DNA of 64,000 nucleotides from assembly GCF_025698545.1 (NCBI RefSeq), contig NC_068571.1:40147733-40211732 (forward strand), written 5' to 3'. The stretch's first letter is position 1, and every line of letters begins with the position of its first letter. Origin of the DNA: Gossypium raimondii (Eukaryota; Streptophyta; Magnoliopsida; Malvales; Malvaceae). Made by a program: the position numbers and the translations under genes. The notes beneath the pieces are model-generated. The model was not told the DNA's origin. It worked only from the letters and a program-made list of their open reading frames with translations, and did not search any database. This document shows, piece by piece, positions 38,975-50,924 of the stretch.

Positions 38975-39795
38975 TGCAGGAGTAGAATGGCATGCCTTGA
39001 CTGAACACCTTGCCCCTTGCAGAAAGAGGCCATGAACTTCACATTTTCACTTCTTCTCCAAACTCAACCTTTCCAAGATATCCAGTTACCTATTTGGTTT
39101 TTCACCCTCCAAAGACAACAGCTGATGGTTATCTGGAGCAGGCCATTGTATGGAAGCAATTTCAAACTCAAAACTAAACTGGAGGACAGTTTGGTGTGAT
39201 CCTTACGGAAAGCATGAGATTGTTGCATACTTCAGCTAGGAAATCTAGCTGTTACTTGGCAAGGCATAAAATTGCATATGAAACCATTCCATTCTGATAT
39301 TGTGTTCAAGAGCTTCTGCGCACTCCCAAAGAACAGGATCATGTGCTGACTAACAGAGTGATGAAAGTTGCTGAAGCTGTTATTGTTCTTGTTTCTGGTG
39401 ATGGGTGCTAGATAAAAAGATGTAGGAGCCAATATGCTTGTTTTGGGTCCACTGGAACAAGCTCAATTAGCAAAGGTTTTATAATGCAATAGATATTTTT
39501 GTGAATCCAACTCTACAAACTCAAGGACTGAATCAAACATTCTTAGAAAAAATGCTCCCTGGGGAACTGGTTATCTCTACAAGACTTCCTGGAATCACAG
39601 GTTAAGTAATCATCGGATTGGAAATCGGTTACACCTAGTGTTGTTTCCTTAGAATATGCATTCTATAAGGTTTGGAATAGTGTCAGAGAGGTTTTGGAGA
39701 AGAAAAGGAAGGCTGCCAATGAAATGTTAGCTCCATATGAAAGACTTCTTCATTTCAAAAGAATACTGCAGATATCAAAATCTATTAGTTTAGCA
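38975..39795 (+). pseudogene. Glycosyltransferase family 4 pseudogene
   Basis: Plus-strand reading with frame changes gives WHALTEHLA and RGHELHIFTSSPNSTFPRYP, then ADGYLEQAIVWKQFQTQN, stop, TGGQFGVI, HKIAYETIPF, and VQELLRTPKEQDHVLTNRV. It then jumps to VIVLVSGDGC, LGPLEQAQLAK, NAIDIFVNPTL, LEKMLPG and REVLEKKRKAANE. This is the order of a plant GT4-type glycosyltransferase (GT-B fold). The central part between the LTNRV region and the VSGDG region is deleted, and several stops and shifts are present. No introns are evident, so a processed copy is possible. Confidence 0.72.
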
Positions 39796-40748
39796 TAGTA
39801 ATGATTGTTTCATATTCAAAGTTTGTAACAGCAAGTGGCCCAAGAATAAATTACATTCTCTTTAAGATGGTATCTCTTTCGAGACTTGTTGAACTTCTTT
39901 GATCTCTATCTCATTGATCATCCAGAGACCTGAAGAAGTTTTTTACAACATATCTGTCTGCAGTAGCAGCAGTAGCCAACAAAGTTTCTGGCAGAAGTCA
40001 CCCTTAAGAACGTTGAATATATAACTGAACTGAATTGCTTCATTTCTTGAAGGAAATGGTATCACTAATCTTTCTAGTGCTGGATCTTAATGGGGAAATT
40101 TTTCATTAAACCTATTTTATTTTTTGAATTTATGGGCTGTAGTTTCTTTCAGCCATGTACAAGAAGTGTTGCATATGCAAATATCATTAAGAAGAGTTGC
40201 ATATCTCATATATGTACTTGGAACCATATGAAGTTGCAGTCAACAGTAAAAATATACAAGTAAAATTAGCTTTTACTTGCACTGGAAATACGTAGATATT
40301 CTATATCCACTTCACTGATCTTGCATTTAATATCTTTTTCTAGCAAAGGCCAATCCTTACATATGAATACTTGAAAAGGATACCTCAATAATAGATATCG
40401 ACTTTCAGAAAAGGAAATCCTAACTTATCTATCAATTCTCAGCCCTTACACACATTAGGGGGAGAGGGGAGGATCATATAAGCATAGTCCACTCTCCTCA
40501 GCCAAACAAAACTTATCCCGGGGAAGAGCCTATGATGGAGTGACGTGGGATCTGTCCATGTCAAAACCTTATTTATACTTATTATCTTCCATGATTATTT
40601 TCTTGCTTTTATGATAATTCCTGCAAAATGTCAAGATTAACAAAGAGTAAATGAAAGGGTTTGGTTAAGTAAAGAACAGTAGTTTAAGTTCTCAAAATGG
40701 AAGTACCTCAGACCGGACGATGCATATGGATTAGAAGGCTATATAGCT
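39796..40748. other. Intergenic
   Basis: No coding potential supported. It contains the 3' flank of the minus-strand gene that ends at 40749. Confidence 0.4.
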
Positions 40749-41593
40749 CTAATAATAAACCGAACCTGCAGAAACCAAAGTCAAGTTTTGAGACATCGAT
40801 AAGTATGAATTAATAGTTGCATTAGAACAGTGAGTACCTTGCCACCAGTTTCCTGTAGAAGCATCTTGTGAATTGCTTCCATTAGGGCCATGTTCTCCAT
40901 CTTTCTTAAACTATTCATTCACAATATATAGTTCAATTACTTACATGCATCAGAAAAACTTACGAGTACTTTCATGCATCGATCACAAAGTAAATATTAT
41001 ATATATATCGGATTCAACAAGTCTCGTAACTCACAATAGGATATGATGTAGAAGTTTGTGTACTTGAAGAATGACGATATATGTCTCGGCCTCCATAGTA
41101 AAGAGATGAACTTAAATGGAATGGTTCCATCCTTTCTTCCTGAAAAACAGAGTTACTGTCTTTGTTGGCTTTGGTATATGTTGCACTCTCTGCAAGTGGA
41201 GCTACATTATAAGATTTAAAAAAACACATATCAGACAATACTATCAGCACAGAACACTAGCTTTATCATTGATCAATAACCTTGCATTCCATGTCTCCAG
41301 TCTGATCCTTCTAAAGGTTGTTTTGGGCATGATTCTAACACCTGAGAGCTTGAAGAGTTCCTCCCACCCACCTGATATTTCAAGTAAAGAAAGTCCCCTA
41401 TCAGATATATGAACTAAATCATGTCCAATCAGCAGAATCCAATATATAAAAGAAACTGTATATTTACATGTACCATTGATGGAGGTGGGAAAATGGAACT
41501 GAAAATCCCTTTTGACGATGGTGATGATTCCTTGGAACCAAATAGGTGAGCAGTGAATGAGGAAGAAGAACCATTTTGTTTCTTACTCTCCAT
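40749..41593 (-). CDS. Conserved plant protein of unknown function
   Basis: Five exons on the minus strand (41593-41474, 41371-41281, 41189-41035, 40910-40838, 40765-40749) with GT-AG junctions and consistent phases encode 151 residues. The start is MESKKQNGSSSSFTAHLFGS and exon 1 ends in GIFSSIFPPPSM. The middle is ERMEPFHLSSSLYYGGRDIY, and the tail is FKKDGEHGPNGSN to GNWWQGSVYY. This order of SSSFTxxLFG, IFPPPS, LSSSxYYGGxDxY and GNWWQGSxYY belongs to a small plant-specific family without a known activity. The protein is Ser-rich and probably disordered, with no signal peptide or membrane segment. The last exon is only 17 bases and supplies the SVYY end. The model is my own joining of open segments. 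Confidence 0.78.
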
Positions 41594-43335
41594 TTCCTTT
41601 CCTTCTCTGTATACAAAAGAAGTGAACTCCCAGAGAAAGAACATCAAAAAAGAAAATGGGGAAACAGCAGTGCAGGTGAAGATCAAAGTATATGGGAGGG
41701 AATATCTCAAAACTGTCTCAGTAGTCATCAAAATGTAAAGAATTATATAAAATGACTAAACAAACTGGTATTTCAGTGCAGCAGCCCATGTGCCTATCAT
41801 CATCAACCAAAAAAGTTGATCTATGACACTATTTTATGGTAAAAAATTGCAGTGCAGTTTCCTCTCTCATTCACATATATGGTTCTCTGCATATAATATT
41901 AATCTTACTTCAACTATACACAACGGATAAGTGCCAGCAGGGGTCCACTTGGCATCCCAATTGGCCAACTGTTTACTGCCATCTTCCTCTAATGGATAAA
42001 TGCAGCTTTTCTTGTCCCTCTAGTGTCAAAAAAACCTCAGCTTCACTCTTTCTAGTTACATTATGCAGCCCTTTATAAGAGGTGACATCTTCACTTCCAT
42101 CCCACAACAAGATAAGGACATAAGGTTATTTTCCCCTCTCAACCTATTTTTGCCCTTGTTGGCCTTAGTTATTCTCTTTTAAATATCATGGAAATGATAC
42201 CATTCATACCTTAAACTATCATACTGTTAATTTATTTATTTTGTCATGAAGAAGGCACTAAAATGCATGCATGCATTACCAGATACCTTTGCCCTTTACC
42301 TCTTCTGATTTGCTTTCTTGCCTGATAAGTCACTGAAGTGGTTGATTGAAGAGAATTATGAAAAAGGTATTAGTTTTTCCATCAAGAATAAAGCACTCTC
42401 TTATCCGCATTTCAACTTTGTCAAAATTCCCATTAATTTTCCAGGAAAGAGGTGGGGTTCTAATTCCATAAATTATAAGCAAATTGCATACCATTTAACA
42501 GCAAAGTTAATAGAGTAGTACTGTTGTTAGTCTAAAATATGGTTCAATCATAGAGATAAAGATGATGTGTCAGCTCACCCAATTGGATAGAACTGCAAGG
42601 ATTGACTAAATTTCCGGAAAAATATCCTCAGATTGTTGTGGTGATTTTCACATGAATTTCGTCTTTTGGAAATTATGGTTGACAGTGTTTGCTATGGTTT
42701 TGTTAGATAATAGCTAAAATCTTCGGTCTCGTCATGGTATTAAATTTGTACTAGATTTTTTTTTTTTTTTTGTCTATATGAATTGGTGCTTGGGTGGACA
42801 TGGAATCCATATTATGTCAGTACTTGATGGAGATATATTTACCAACAATTAATTGATATTTAAATGTTAGGATTCAAGTTTGGCTAATGCCATCTGTTTT
42901 AATTAATAATATACAAATATATATATATATATATGCTTAATGTTTTCTTTTAAATTATTATACTTTAATACAAATATATTTACGAGTATAAGACTTTTAA
43001 AAAAGCTGAATACTATAATATTAAATGGAATCCTATATAATAATAATAATAAATGGGATCCATGCATATTTAAAATTTGTGAGATAAAATATTGAGTAGA
43101 TAATATTAAGTATCAAGATGAACAATTGAGTCACGTCATGGTAAAAGTATTATGGAAATCTTGTATTAGGAGTTGGATTACATTTTGTCTCTTCTATTCA
43201 AAGAATAGGTAAATTAGTCATTATATGTTAGATTAAAGAGCAAACCGGTCCTTCTATTAAAAATTTCATCTATTTCTGTTTTTAAAAATTGGTCCTTGTA
43301 TGGTAGCATAATGTACATGTGGTACACCAGATAAC
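41594..43335. other. Intergenic, upstream of the 40749-41593 gene
   Basis: Contains the promoter of the minus-strand gene. No other gene is supported. A long T run lies at about 42749-42766 and a TA microsatellite at about 42914-42933. Confidence 0.45.
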
Positions 43336-45850
43336 ACCCCTATACGTGACTTAATCACTGAGTCATGGTATGGGAATGTTACATTTGATACCAAAGCAAC
43401 TAGTGGTGAGCATTCGATCGAATCGAATCGAATCGAAAATTTTCGAGTTAATCGAGTTCTCGAATCTCATTTTATCATCCTAACTTTATGTGAAGTTTTC
43501 TCGAATCGAGTCGAGTGAGATGGAATTCGAATCGAATCGAATCGAATATATTTGTTCGAGTTAAATTTTAAAAAATAATTTTGGGTCCTCGTAACCATTG
43601 TCACCCATCGTAATAAAATTTGTCCACCTTAATCAAAATTTTTATTAACTTTCATCACTTCATAATTTATTTATTAATTTTTATATATTGATTAGCTTCT
43701 TTGCTTGCTTAGTTGTTTCAATTATCTTGATTCTTGTCACTATGTATTTTAGAATTAAAAATATATTAAATGTAAAAATATGATTTTAATAAAAGTTATT
43801 TTAAAAATAAAATGTGAAATTGATACCAATATAAAATTTTAACACGAATATTTTATGGCATAATAAATAATTCAATTTTAATATAAATATTCAATATGAC
43901 TAAACAATTTAATAATATAAATAATATAAAATGTGAAATTTAATTTAATAATATAAATAGTAGATATAAATAAAATTATTACTATTTATGTTTAGTGATT
44001 TTTTTTGGATAATTTTGATTTTTTATTTGAGAGTAAAGGGTGAGAAGTAAAAGTTTAGGGGAAAAATAAAAATTTTTGGAGAATAAAAGTTTGAGGGAAA
44101 GTAAATAGATAGAGGGAAAATATTAAAAAAAATTGGAGGGGGAAGGGTTTGGGATAGATGGGAGGTGGGATGGGAAGGGAATAAAAGTTTTAGGGGAAAA
44201 GTGGGAGGAAGTAAAAATTTTGGGGGAAAATAAAAGGTTTTGAGGGTTTTTGGGAGTAAAATTTTGAGAAAAAATAAATGGGAGAGTAAAATTTTGGTGG
44301 GAAATGGATTTTGGGTAGATTGGGGGGTTGGGAGGGGAGGGGAATAAAAGTTTTGGGGGGAAAGTGGGAAGGAGGAAAAGTTTTGAGGGAAAAGTAAAAA
44401 AGTTTGGGAGTTTGGGGTAAAAATGTAAAATATTATAGTTTGATATTCGAATTATTCGAGTTATTCGAATTCGAAAACTTAACTCGATTCGAACTCGAAA
44501 TTTAAAAAAAAATTCGAGTTGATTCGAATAACTCGATTAACTCGAATAACTCGATTCGTTTAACTCGAAATTCAATTTTTTTTCGATTTTTTCGAGTCGA
44601 ATCGGGTTTTGCTCACCTCTAAAAGCAACCATGGTCAAAATTAATAAACCAATTAATTTATTGTAATCATTTGATGTTACTAACACAATATTTTCGAAAC
44701 AATTTGAATAAAACCAGTTAAATCTTCAAATAACTTCACATATCAGTATTTTTGACATTTTTGAGCTATTTCAGGGGAGATTTATTGGTACCTCTGCTAG
44801 TGGTATCGATACATTGGCTTGGGTATTGATAAGTGATAAAGGTAACATGTTTTAATCCTATTCTTAATGCGTTTTTGGATGATTCTTTATGCAAATTGAT
44901 GAATTTTATGCTCCTAACCCTTTGAACTCATGTTTCTATACTTAGAAGAGCATTTGAGAGCAAAAAGAGAGAAAACAAACAAAAAGAGAAAATTTCAGGA
45001 GCCACACGGGTTAGACACACGGCTGTGTGAGCCACATGGGCTGGACACATGGCCATGTGCCAGACCATGTCGATTTCGCGACTTGCATCCCAAACACGCA
45101 GAAAAACGTAATTTTTAGGCTTTCTGAGCATTCTAAATTCTTTAAATACCAAATAGAAGAAGAGAATAGAGGGCCATCAGAGAAGATTGAAGAAAGCAAC
45201 TCGAAGAACACTATTGGAGCCAACTCTAAAGTAGATTTCCATCAAGATTGAAAACCTCCTTTTAATTTCTTTTGAAGTTTTTATGAGTTTCTTTATTTCT
45301 TGTGGTTATTCTAACTTTGAGATGTTTTTATTCACAATTATGAACTAATTCCCTAGATACCTAGGGAGGATGAACCCTATGATGAATTCTATTATTTGGT
45401 TTCTGTTTTACGCGATAAATACTTGATTATTGTTCTCAGTTATGTGTGCTTATCTCTTATTTTAATATTTTTGGGATATTAATTCATATTTAACGTGCTT
45501 AAATCAGAGGAGAAAAAGTCTATGTTTAAGCGTATATCTAGCATAATTGAGTGGAGTTGCATGCAATCCTAGAAATAGGATGACATAAATCTACCAAATT
45601 AGAGTCAAATCTAATAAGGGAATCCATACCAAAAAAAATAATTTTTTTATGATCATTTTCATAATATTATTCAGAACTTGTACTCATAATTAACTTTAAC
45701 TTAGCATCCAATTGTTACATGTTTTCATCTATTGCTATTGTTTATCGTATCACAATTTAGTCCCATTTCAATATATTTAATTTCCTTATTCCTTCATTTA
45801 ACAGATACTATACTTTAACATTTAACATAGGAAACCTTTTACCTTTTTAT
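43336..45850. repeat. LTR-type debris around a hAT-like MITE
   Basis: 43336 starts TAACACCCCTATACGTGAC, a Gypsy LTR-like start. It is interrupted by the MITE at 43401-44621 and followed by TATCGATAC-type phrases and a palindrome-rich stretch (45003-45070). No coding domain is seen, and the individual elements cannot be separated reliably. Confidence 0.4.
43401..44621. mobile_element. hAT-like non-autonomous transposon (1221 bp)
   Basis: A perfect 8-bp duplication AAAGCAAC (43393-43400 and 44622-44629) bounds it. The ends are inverted repeats: TAGTGGTGAGCATTCGATCG on the left and, in reverse complement, TAGAGGTGAGCAAAACCCGA on the right, followed by arms rich in TCGAA. An 8-bp duplication with TA(G)AGGTG-type termini fits the hAT superfamily. 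There is no transposase. The interior (about 44030-44410) is almost purely purine on the plus strand, built of GGGGAAAA/AAAGTTTTGGG-like units. Confidence 0.88.
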
Positions 45851-46086
45851 AGAGGCCCAGTAGACTTAACAGAACACATAGGATATACAGAACAGAGTAG
45901 AACAACGTCGAAACGTGTAACGGGACAACACCAAAGTGCATAAATAGATAGCGCGCTAAATCTTCCTTAATGGCATGCCATCTATATCCCACTATTTCTT
46001 ATCTTGTCTAATTGGGCATTCATATCAGAGTCGATTATATTTTCACATTTCAGAACAGAATTCGAATACTTTACATTTATTTCAAA

Positions 46087-46091
46087 TTAGT
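46087..46091. repeat. Target-site duplication of element B, left
   Basis: TTAGT directly before the terminal TG of the left LTR. The same five bases follow the right LTR at 63118-63122. Confidence 0.93.
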
Positions 46092-48945
46092 TGTCGAAAC
46101 CATTTTTTGAAAACAAAAAATTTTAGGTTGTCGACTTTAAAAAATGAAAATTAGGAGTCGCCACCAATCTTTTATTGAGGTGTGATTGGATCACCTAAAA
46201 TGATTTTGGTCTACGAGTTTCAGAAAAAAAAAAGGTTCAGGAGTCAGTTACGTACGAGGAAGGATTAGCACCCTCGTAACGCCCAAACTTTGGTACCAAG
46301 TTGATTAATTAGTGTCTTAAGGTCGAAAATTTTAAAATATAATCTTAAAAAAAACTTAAAACATTACGTATTAAGACCCTTCTCCATTTAGAGAAGCAAA
46401 AATGCCACACCCAATGCGTTAGGGCTAGAGGTGCTCATGGGTAGGGTTGGCCGGCCTGAAAAAAATTTTGGCGGGTCCTAGGCTCAGCCCTACTTACCCA
46501 AATATGGGCCTAGAATTTTGCCCAGCCGAACCGGAAAAATTCATAAACCCGGCCCGCCCATTTTTAAATAAATACCAAAAAATTATTTTAAAAATTAAAA
46601 TAAAATTAAAAAGTATTTTAAAAATATTTTAAAATTAAAAAATTAAAAAGTATTTTAAAAAATTCAAAATTTAAAAATTTTAATAAAAGTATTTTAAAAG
46701 TATTTTAAAATTAAAAAATAAAAATAATAAAATATTTATTATATTGGTATGGGCCCGGCCAAAAAGTTGTGCTCGAGGCCTGCCCGCTTTTTAATCGGGC
46801 CTCGTTTTTTGCCCAAGCCCATATTTCGGGCCTATATTTTTACCCAAACCCTCCCATATTTCGGGCGGGCCGTCGGGCCAGGCCGGGCCGCCCGGCCCAT
46901 GAGAACCTCTAATTAGGGCACAACATTCTAATTTCCATCAAAATGAATTGGGCCAAAATAATAGTGCGATAAAACTTTAAAAGAACATCCACTTATCCAA
47001 GATTTAAGAAATCACACCCAATACGTTAGGGCACGATTTCTTTAAAATCCCAAACTCGGAATATTTCCTTTATTATTTTTAGAAAAATCTTCATTTCGAG
47101 AAATCAATGCGTCACATCCAATACGTTAGGACACAACGTGTTGAATTCCCAATAATGAGTTCTTTATTTTCTATTAAAGAGAAATACTCGATTGTTAGAT
47201 TTAACGAAGAAAATCGGAACCCAATACGTTAGAGCTCAATTTCCTTGAAAATCCTAAATACAAGCATTATCTCAATTTTGAAAATTTCGTTTTACAATTA
47301 AATAAAAGGCTAGTATAATGTTATGTTGAATATGTGAATAAATGCTCCTTTAAACAAATATCAATAATAAATACAACAATTTCATAGGAATAATATGAAG
47401 AAGCAAATAAATAAATAAAATAATGACATGCAAAACATCAAATAAATGGGCAAGATAATAATAAAAATATGCCAGCATAAATTAATAAACAAATGATAAA
47501 AAAATATACATGTACACATAAAAAATATATAAGTTTAAAACAATTAAAATAATATCAAAATTAATTAAATAAATTAAACATGTGAATATAAAATATACGA
47601 AAAATATTGGTTTTTTAAAGGTATAAATACATACGTAAAAAAACCTATATATATAAAATAATAATTATTTATTATTAAAATATTGATTTTAAGAGAAATA
47701 TGAAAAAAAGGACTAAATTGAATTGCAAGTAAAAATTCGGGGGTAAATCCGCAAATAAATAAAGTCTAGAGGACTAAATTGAATGCGCGAATTACATAGA
47801 GGGGCTGGAAGGGCAATTTTCCCTTCTCCTCTAAAACGGCGTCGTTCAAAAGGATTAAATTGGAATTTAAAATAAATTAAAGGCCGAATTTAAAAAAATA
47901 AAAAAAATAGAAATATGTTAAAGGGCGGAGGGGCTAAAAGCGCAATTTACCCCTCCGCACAAAAACACGCGGATCCTCGGCCGGGTCGGGTCAGAGTCGG
48001 GTCAGCTCACCCAAAACGACGCCGTTTTGGGCGTCTGAGGGCTCTCCAAAACGACGCTGTTTTGGTACCCTATAAATACTCATAATCTTTCAAAAAAAAT
48101 CATTTGAAAACCCTTTTTTTAAAAAAAACAAAAAAACTTAAAGAAACGCTCTCTCCTCAGTCCATCCTTCGGCCATCGGTCGGTCATTGGCCCTCTGCCG
48201 GCCACCACACCGGCCGCCTATCTCCCGCGCCGGCACCACCGTCCGCGGTGGCCGGAAAAAAAGTAAAAAATACCCTTTTAACCTTCTTGACCCCCTGAGC
48301 CTAAATCCGGGCTCAAATCTCACAAAATATCAGGGGAATTGCCCCAGAAAGCAGAGAAACCTTTCGACTTCCGGTCGTCTTTCATCGGAGACGACACCCT
48401 CAGCCGTCCACGGCGATCTAGGGCTCAAAACACTGGTGATTTCTTCTCTTTTATTTATTTTATTCGTATGTATATAATGGTAAAAAAAATAACAATAAAA
48501 AATAAATAAAAACTATAAATAACAACCATTGATTCGATTTTTGCTCTCTATATTGCGAAAGTAGTAGTTTTTTATTTCTCTTTTCAAAAATCCGATCACT
48601 TATCCCGTATTACAAATGGGTTTTTATAGTCATGATAATAATAAAAATAGGGAAACAAATTACATTCAGTATCTTCTTGATCTAATATTTGATTTTTGTT
48701 TCCTTTTGTGCCTATTTCTTGCAGGCGCAGGTGCGGAGATCCGGAGGCGAGGCGAGGCTCGACTGCGGCGCTGTTGAAGATTAGAAACCCTAGGGTTTTA
48801 CCCGTTTTTGGGCCATTGTAATTTGGGCCACCACTTTATTTTGGTTTGGGCCTTGTAGCCCGTTTGTATTTGGACACTATGGACTGTTTTTATATTATTA
48901 TTTTGTCTGTTTTTTTGCTGGACCGGGCAATAATTGGGTGTTACA
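46092..48945 (-). repeat. 3' LTR of element B, carrying a MITE
   Basis: 2854 bases, from TGTCGAAACC at 46092 to GTGTTACA at 48945. It is longer than its partner (60778-63117) mainly because of the 486-bp MITE at 46426-46911. It has GTTAGGGCAC-type motifs near 46413, 47021, 47122 and 47221, an AT-rich middle, and paired CAAAACGACG(C/T)(C/T)GTTTTG palindromes (48012-48030, 48046-48065) before TATAAATA on the plus strand. Confidence 0.93.
46426..46911. mobile_element. hAT-like MITE (486 bp) inside the 3' LTR
   Basis: The termini are TAGAGGTGCTCATGGG on the left and, in reverse complement, TAGAGGTTCTCATGGG on the right. The flanking octamers are GTTAGGGC (46418-46425) and ATTAGGGC (46912-46919), a near-perfect 8-bp duplication. 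The other LTR has an uninterrupted site at the corresponding place (about 61100), so the MITE arrived after element B. The interior is AT-rich between GGCCCGGCC-rich shoulders and encodes nothing. Confidence 0.9.
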
Positions 48946-48960
48946 GCTGCCCCTCTTTGC
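48946..48960 (-). promoter_or_regulatory. Polypurine tract of element B
   Basis: Directly upstream of the 3' LTR in element sense the bases read GCAAAGAGGGGCAGC, purine-rich and in the right place to prime plus-strand DNA synthesis. Confidence 0.7.
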
Positions 48961-50924
48961 TCGTTATCGTGTAGCAGGAACAGAGCAAAGACTTTAAAAA
49001 TGCCCAATTTTTGCCCCGTCATGCTGGACCTTGGTACTCTTCTTCTTTAAGTAGCCTCAGTCCTTCATACTGTATCTTCAGAAGTACAGAAAACTAGTGC
49101 TTTAATTTACTCCTCTGCAACTTCAGGGAGATGGGATTATCGGCTTTAACCTTCTCCGCTGCTGTCCAGGGAGACAAGGTTTGGTGGCTTTAATCTGCTT
49201 CCCACTATCTTGGAAAGATAATATTTGTCGTCTTCGATCTGCTCCACTACTGTTTAGGGAGATAAGATCTACAATCTTCAACCTTCTCCGCTACTGCTCA
49301 AGGAGATAAGGCTTGGTGGCTTAAATCTACTTCCCACTATCTTGGAAAGATAAGATTCACCGTCTTCGATCTGCTCCACTACTGCTTAGGGAGATGAGAT
49401 CTATAATCTTCAACCTTTTCCACTACTGCTCAGGGAGACAAGGCTTGGTGGCTTAAATATGCTTCCCACTATCTTGGAAAGATAAGATTTGCCGTCTTCG
49501 ATCTGCTCCACTACTGCTTAGGGAGATGAGATCTATAATCTTCAATCTTCTCCGCTACTGCTCAGGGAGACAAGGCTTGGTGGCTTAAATCTGCTTCCCA
49601 CTATCTTGGAAAGATAAGATTCGCCGTCTTCGATCTGCTCCACTACTGCTTAGGGAGATAAGATCTACAATCTTCAACCTTCTCTGCTGCTGCTCAGGGA
49701 GACAAGGCTTGGTGGCTTAAATTTGTTTCCCTCTATCTTGGAAAGATAAGATTCGCGGTCTTTGATCTGCTCCACTACTGCTTAGAGAGATAAGATCTGC
49801 TGGTTACCGATCTATTCTCTAAGGAACATGACCTGTAAAAATCTGTTCTATGAACTTAATTATGCCTAGAGATCAGGATGTCATGATCAGAATGAATCAA
49901 ATGCTCCTAACTAGACGCGTATGAATGACATTTGAATGCATGCAGAATGTCATTTTTTCGAGAATTATCATTTCTGATTTGTCGCTGACGCCTTTTGCTT
50001 GACTGATATTTTCAAAGAAATACTTAATCAAATTGCCTCCCATTGTGCACTTTTGAAGCACAATCCTCTAGAAGGCAAAATTTGTACTACATTCTTTCCA
50101 CCGTAACTTAAGAGTCAGAAAATTTGACTTTTCTCAATCTTCTCCTATCGTAATTCAAGGATACAGATTATGAAATTTGTTTACACCACTCTCAGGGTGT
50201 CCTACCAAATGCTCATGCCCAAATGAAGAACTTTCTTTCCATAGGGGATTTCTTCCTACCCCCTCCAGACTTCTTGCTGTCTTATTCACTATCCAAATCT
50301 GAAAAGGTGGTCTTAATTTAGACTTTTGAACTTAGGGCGTTCTAACCAATAGTCCTGTTTCAAATTACTAAATTATTTAGAAATTCCCAAAGTAATATAC
50401 AAAACTTCTTTTGTGAAAATTTATTAGTCCATCAATCATTATTCTAATGCGACATGTTTGCGCAAAAATTAAAAATACTGAGTAAGAGATGAATTAATTC
50501 AAGAATTTATTGATAGTAAGTGTCCTGAAAAGAAAAAAAATATTCAAGAACAGCGAAGAATGAAGTTTTTACAAGAACCAAAAAACTTGGTACAAATATT
50601 ATGAAGGCTAGGTGCTTTGGATATCGCCGCTTGAACTTCTCCGTGCAAGCCAAGAACCATTCTGAACTTAACATGTGTTTAGGGGATCTACAGTACTTTG
50701 TCAATGCCCCCAAGACGTCGTACATCTTTTTATTATTGACTTTAGCGAAGCAAGATCACCATATGCCCCAATCTGACAATGTTTGAGCCGCCCTTTTCAG
50801 GTTTTCAACTCAAACCCCCTTTGGTCTCAAGGTGCCCTTTTCGGGTTTTCACCCTGGCCTCTCTTTTTTTTTTGGGGAAATCAGAGCGCCTTTTGCGGGT
50901 TTTCACTTTGATTCCTCCCTTTCT
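48961..50924 (-). other. 3' untranslated region of element B
   Basis: About 2 kb between the integrase stop and the PPT. It carries the 132-bp higher-order tandem array (49103-49808) and three degenerate copies of a CCTTTTCGGGTTTTCA-like unit near 50791, 50831 and 50887. Long 3' regions with tandem repeats are known in the Ogre lineage. No conserved coding frame is seen; 50507-50725 is open but unsupported. Confidence 0.65.
49103..49808. repeat. 132-bp higher-order tandem repeat (3 x 44 bp)
   Basis: Equivalent points recur at 49149, 49281, 49413, 49545 and 49677, exactly 132 bases apart, giving five copies. Each 132-mer is made of three related 44-base monomers that share an ATCT(G/T)CT...CACTA(T/C)...GGGAGATAAGA pattern. 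An extra diverged monomer precedes the array (about 49103-49148). Neighbouring 132-mers are much more alike than the three monomers inside one, the pattern of amplification of a trimer. Confidence 0.9.

Noticed and set aside
48104..48298. A 64-codon plus-strand frame in the LTR
   Set aside because: It differs in the other LTR and is absent from elements A and solo, so no coding constraint is seen.
49103..49808. Regular repeats resembling a CRISPR-like array
   Set aside because: The repeats are head to tail without unique spacers, in a plant retrotransposon 3' region.
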